From the NCBI GenBank assembly GCA_947388185.1, contig CANDQP010000025.1, forward strand, positions 1-34,553: 34,553 bases of DNA. Direction: 5' to 3'. The translations under genes and the position numbers were made by a program. The notes beneath the pieces were generated by a model. The model was not told the origin of the DNA, did not search any database, and saw nothing but the letters and a program-made list of their open reading frames with translations. Of the stretch, positions 32,968-34,553 are shown one piece after another (the first letter of the stretch is position 1; each line of letters begins with the position of its first letter). This stretch comes from an uncultured Dorea sp. GTDB taxonomy: Bacteria > Bacillota > Clostridia > Lachnospirales > Lachnospiraceae.

Positions 32968-34553
32968 TTATCCTGTTATCTCTTGTATTTCACCGACAAA
33001 GTTATAAATGATCTTGACCTCCTGACATTTTTCTCCTATCTTCCTAACCTCACCCACCAGAATCTTACTAATAAGGCGGTTCAGCACAGCTTCCTCCAGT
33101 TTCTGGATTGCAGCATATTTGCGTATTTCCTGCATAAATGTCCGAACATCACTTTCCTGCTCGTCTGTATGGCGCATCACCAGAACCAGCTCCTGAATCC
33201 TTTTCCGGTTGGTTTCCTGTTCCTGCTCCAGCGTGGCAGTCAGCTTCAGAAAACGCTGTTCCGTCAGGATACCTTTTGCTTTATCTGTGTAAAGGCTCAT
33301 AAACATGTCTATCTCCTGATTCCTTGCTTCCAGCCGGCTACATTCCTTCTGCATTTCGGAAACATCCGCTATATACCGCCGTTCCATACGGCTGGACAGC
33401 CGCTGATAAAACACGTCTTCATCTTTCAAAACCATAGCCGCAAGATCTTGTATGTCTTTCAGCACAAGATTATACAAATCGCTTGCTTCGATCTTATGGC
33501 TGGTGCAGGCGTTCTTCCCCAGCCGATTATAAGTCTGGCAGATATAGTATGCCTTGTCTATCGGCTCCCTCTCTTTCCCGGTAAACCGGTTCTTCCCCGT
33601 TCTCCCGACTTTCTCATAACGCACCTGCATGGATTTTCTGCATGTAGCGCAATAGATAATGCCATGGAAAATATTATAAAATGGGCAGGCATTCCCTTTC
33701 ATGATCGTCGGCCTGCGGTCAATGATCTCCTGCACCTGTTCCCACTCCGCCGGTGTGACGATTGCTTCATGGCAGCCCTCAATCACTTCCCAGTCTTCAC
33801 GTGGGATAATATCGTATGTATTGGAGCGGATACCTTTCTGGTGCGTCCGGCAGACCAGATGTGCGCCCTTATAAAAGGGGTTCCGCAGGATATGGCTGAT
33901 CCTTGCGCTGCCCCAGGAATAGTAATTCACATCGCATTCCGTATTGGCTTTTACCCTTGTGATCGGCACTTTGTCATCCATCAGCTGCTTTGCGATCCGC
34001 ATACAGCCCCAGCCGTCCAGCGCAAGTTCAAAAATCCGTCGGATCACCGGCGCAGTTTCCGGGTCTATGATAAGATGCCCTTTTTCATCCGGGTCACGCA
34101 TCATCCCCAGCGGCAGCTGCCCTCCACAGAACTTCCCCTGCCTGGAACGGGTCATGCGCCCTGCCAGCACCTTTTTGGAAATATCACGGCTGTACATGTC
34201 ATTCAGGATATTTTTGAACGGCGTAATGTCCATTTCCTGCCTTGTCAGGCTGTCCACCCCGTCCGTGACTGCGATATACCTTACGTTGTGCTTTGGGAAA
34301 AAGGTTTCGATATAACTGCCCGCTTCGATATAGTTCCTCCCCAGCCTGGATAAATCCTTGGTGATCACGCAGCCGACCTTCCCCGCTTCAATGTCAGCGA
34401 TCATGCGCTGGAAAGAAGGGCGGTTGAAATTGCGCCCGGTATAACCGTCGTCCACATAGTATTCATACTGGAACATGCCGTTTTTTTCGGCATAATCCTT
34501 GAGCATAAGCTTCTGGTTGCTGATGCTCATGCTTTCATTCTCCCGGCTGTCTT
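32968..34553 (-). CDS. Large serine recombinase, N-terminus cut by window edge
   Basis: This site-specific recombinase integrates or excises a mobile element. The frame is open to the window edge (DSRENESMSISNQKLML), so the catalytic serine lies outside. The visible part has the resolvase fold (VDDGYTGRNFNRPSF, TKDLSRLGRNYIE), a Recombinase domain (about residues 140-260 of the visible frame), a zinc ribbon with IYCATCRKSM and later cysteines, a coiled coil (370-450), and the C-terminal VKIIYNFVGEI typical of DUF4368 ends. This matches TnpX/TndX-like integrases of clostridial ICEs and transposons. It is more GC-rich than the AT-rich block beside it. The stop is 56 bp from the convergent membrane gene. 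Confidence 0.95.
   Translation of the reverse strand, partial: DSRENESMSISNQKLMLKDYAEKNGMFQYEYYVDDGYTGRNFNRPSFQRMIADIEAGKVGCVITKDLSRLGRNYIEAGSYIETFFPKHNVRYIAVTDGVDSLTRQEMDITPFKNILNDMYSRDISKKVLAGRMTRSRQGKFCGGQLPLGMMRDPDEKGHLIIDPETAPVIRRIFELALDGWGCMRIAKQLMDDKVPITRVKANTECDVNYYSWGSARISHILRNPFYKGAHLVCRTHQKGIRSNTYDIIPREDWEVIEGCHEAIVTPAEWEQVQEIIDRRPTIMKGNACPFYNIFHGIIYCATCRKSMQVRYEKVGRTGKNRFTGKEREPIDKAYYICQTYNRLGKNACTSHKIEASDLYNLVLKDIQDLAAMVLKDEDVFYQRLSSRMERRYIADVSEMQKECSRLEARNQEIDMFMSLYTDKAKGILTEQRFLKLTATLEQEQETNRKRIQELVLVMRHTDEQESDVRTFMQEIRKYAAIQKLEEAVLNRLISKILVGEVRKIGEKCQEVKIIYNFVGEIQEITG

Noticed and set aside
32983-34353. Long plus-strand frame of 456 codons
   Set aside because: It is the antisense shadow of the recombinase, which has clear domains; the plus-strand protein has no motif.
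1-34553. CRISPR array
   Set aside because: No regularly spaced direct repeats were seen; the only short tandem repeats are the 21-bp units inside the AlbA_2 gene.

Overview
The window comes from a Gram-positive Clostridia chromosome, most likely a gut Lachnospiraceae. This rests on strong AGGAGG-type ribosome sites, sigma-A promoters, Firmicutes-type gene families, a YesM/YesN-regulated sugar transporter and a GHKL/LytTR two-component pair. The genus cannot be fixed by eye.

Bases 1-22,360 look like ordinary, moderately GC-rich core chromosome. In order they hold: leucyl-tRNA synthetase (minus, cut by the window edge) behind its own promoter and a terminator-like leader hairpin; a small P-loop ATPase and a CapA-type membrane-anchored metallophosphatase (plus); a minus-strand operon trkA-trkH-552-aa membrane protein-AEC transporter; an EF-G paralogue; a minus-strand sugar-use locus of histidine kinase, AraC-type response regulator, lipoprotein, two ABC permeases and a GH32-like hydrolase; and a plus-strand prephenate dehydrogenase-EPSP synthase pair. 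In the sugar locus, the kinase promoter and the binding-protein promoter carry the same 16-bp element directly next to the -35 box, a good candidate for the regulator's operator.

From about 22,440 to the right edge the window looks like accessory DNA. It holds an AgrC/AgrA-like kinase and regulator with a divergent 65-aa membrane protein and an overlapping 31-codon ORF, an AlbA_2 (Schlafen-type) ATP-binding protein, a stretch of gene debris, and then a strongly AT-rich defence-like block (27,121-32,960). The window ends with a large serine recombinase on the minus strand, cut by the edge.

The AT-rich block has two modules. The first is an OLD/AAA ATPase with a TOPRIM/RloB-like partner, the layout of AbiL/PARIS-type abortive systems. 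The second is the most unusual part: a ComEC-like metallo-beta-lactamase-fold protein, an unrecognised 186-aa protein, a second such MBL protein with a C-terminal domain resembling the AGS-C sensor of CBASS-type enzymes, and a protein with a 2TM-soluble-2TM layout. No nucleotidyltransferase is visible beside it. I infer a candidate membrane-effector conflict system of undescribed layout; this is an inference from domain pattern and context, not a demonstrated function.
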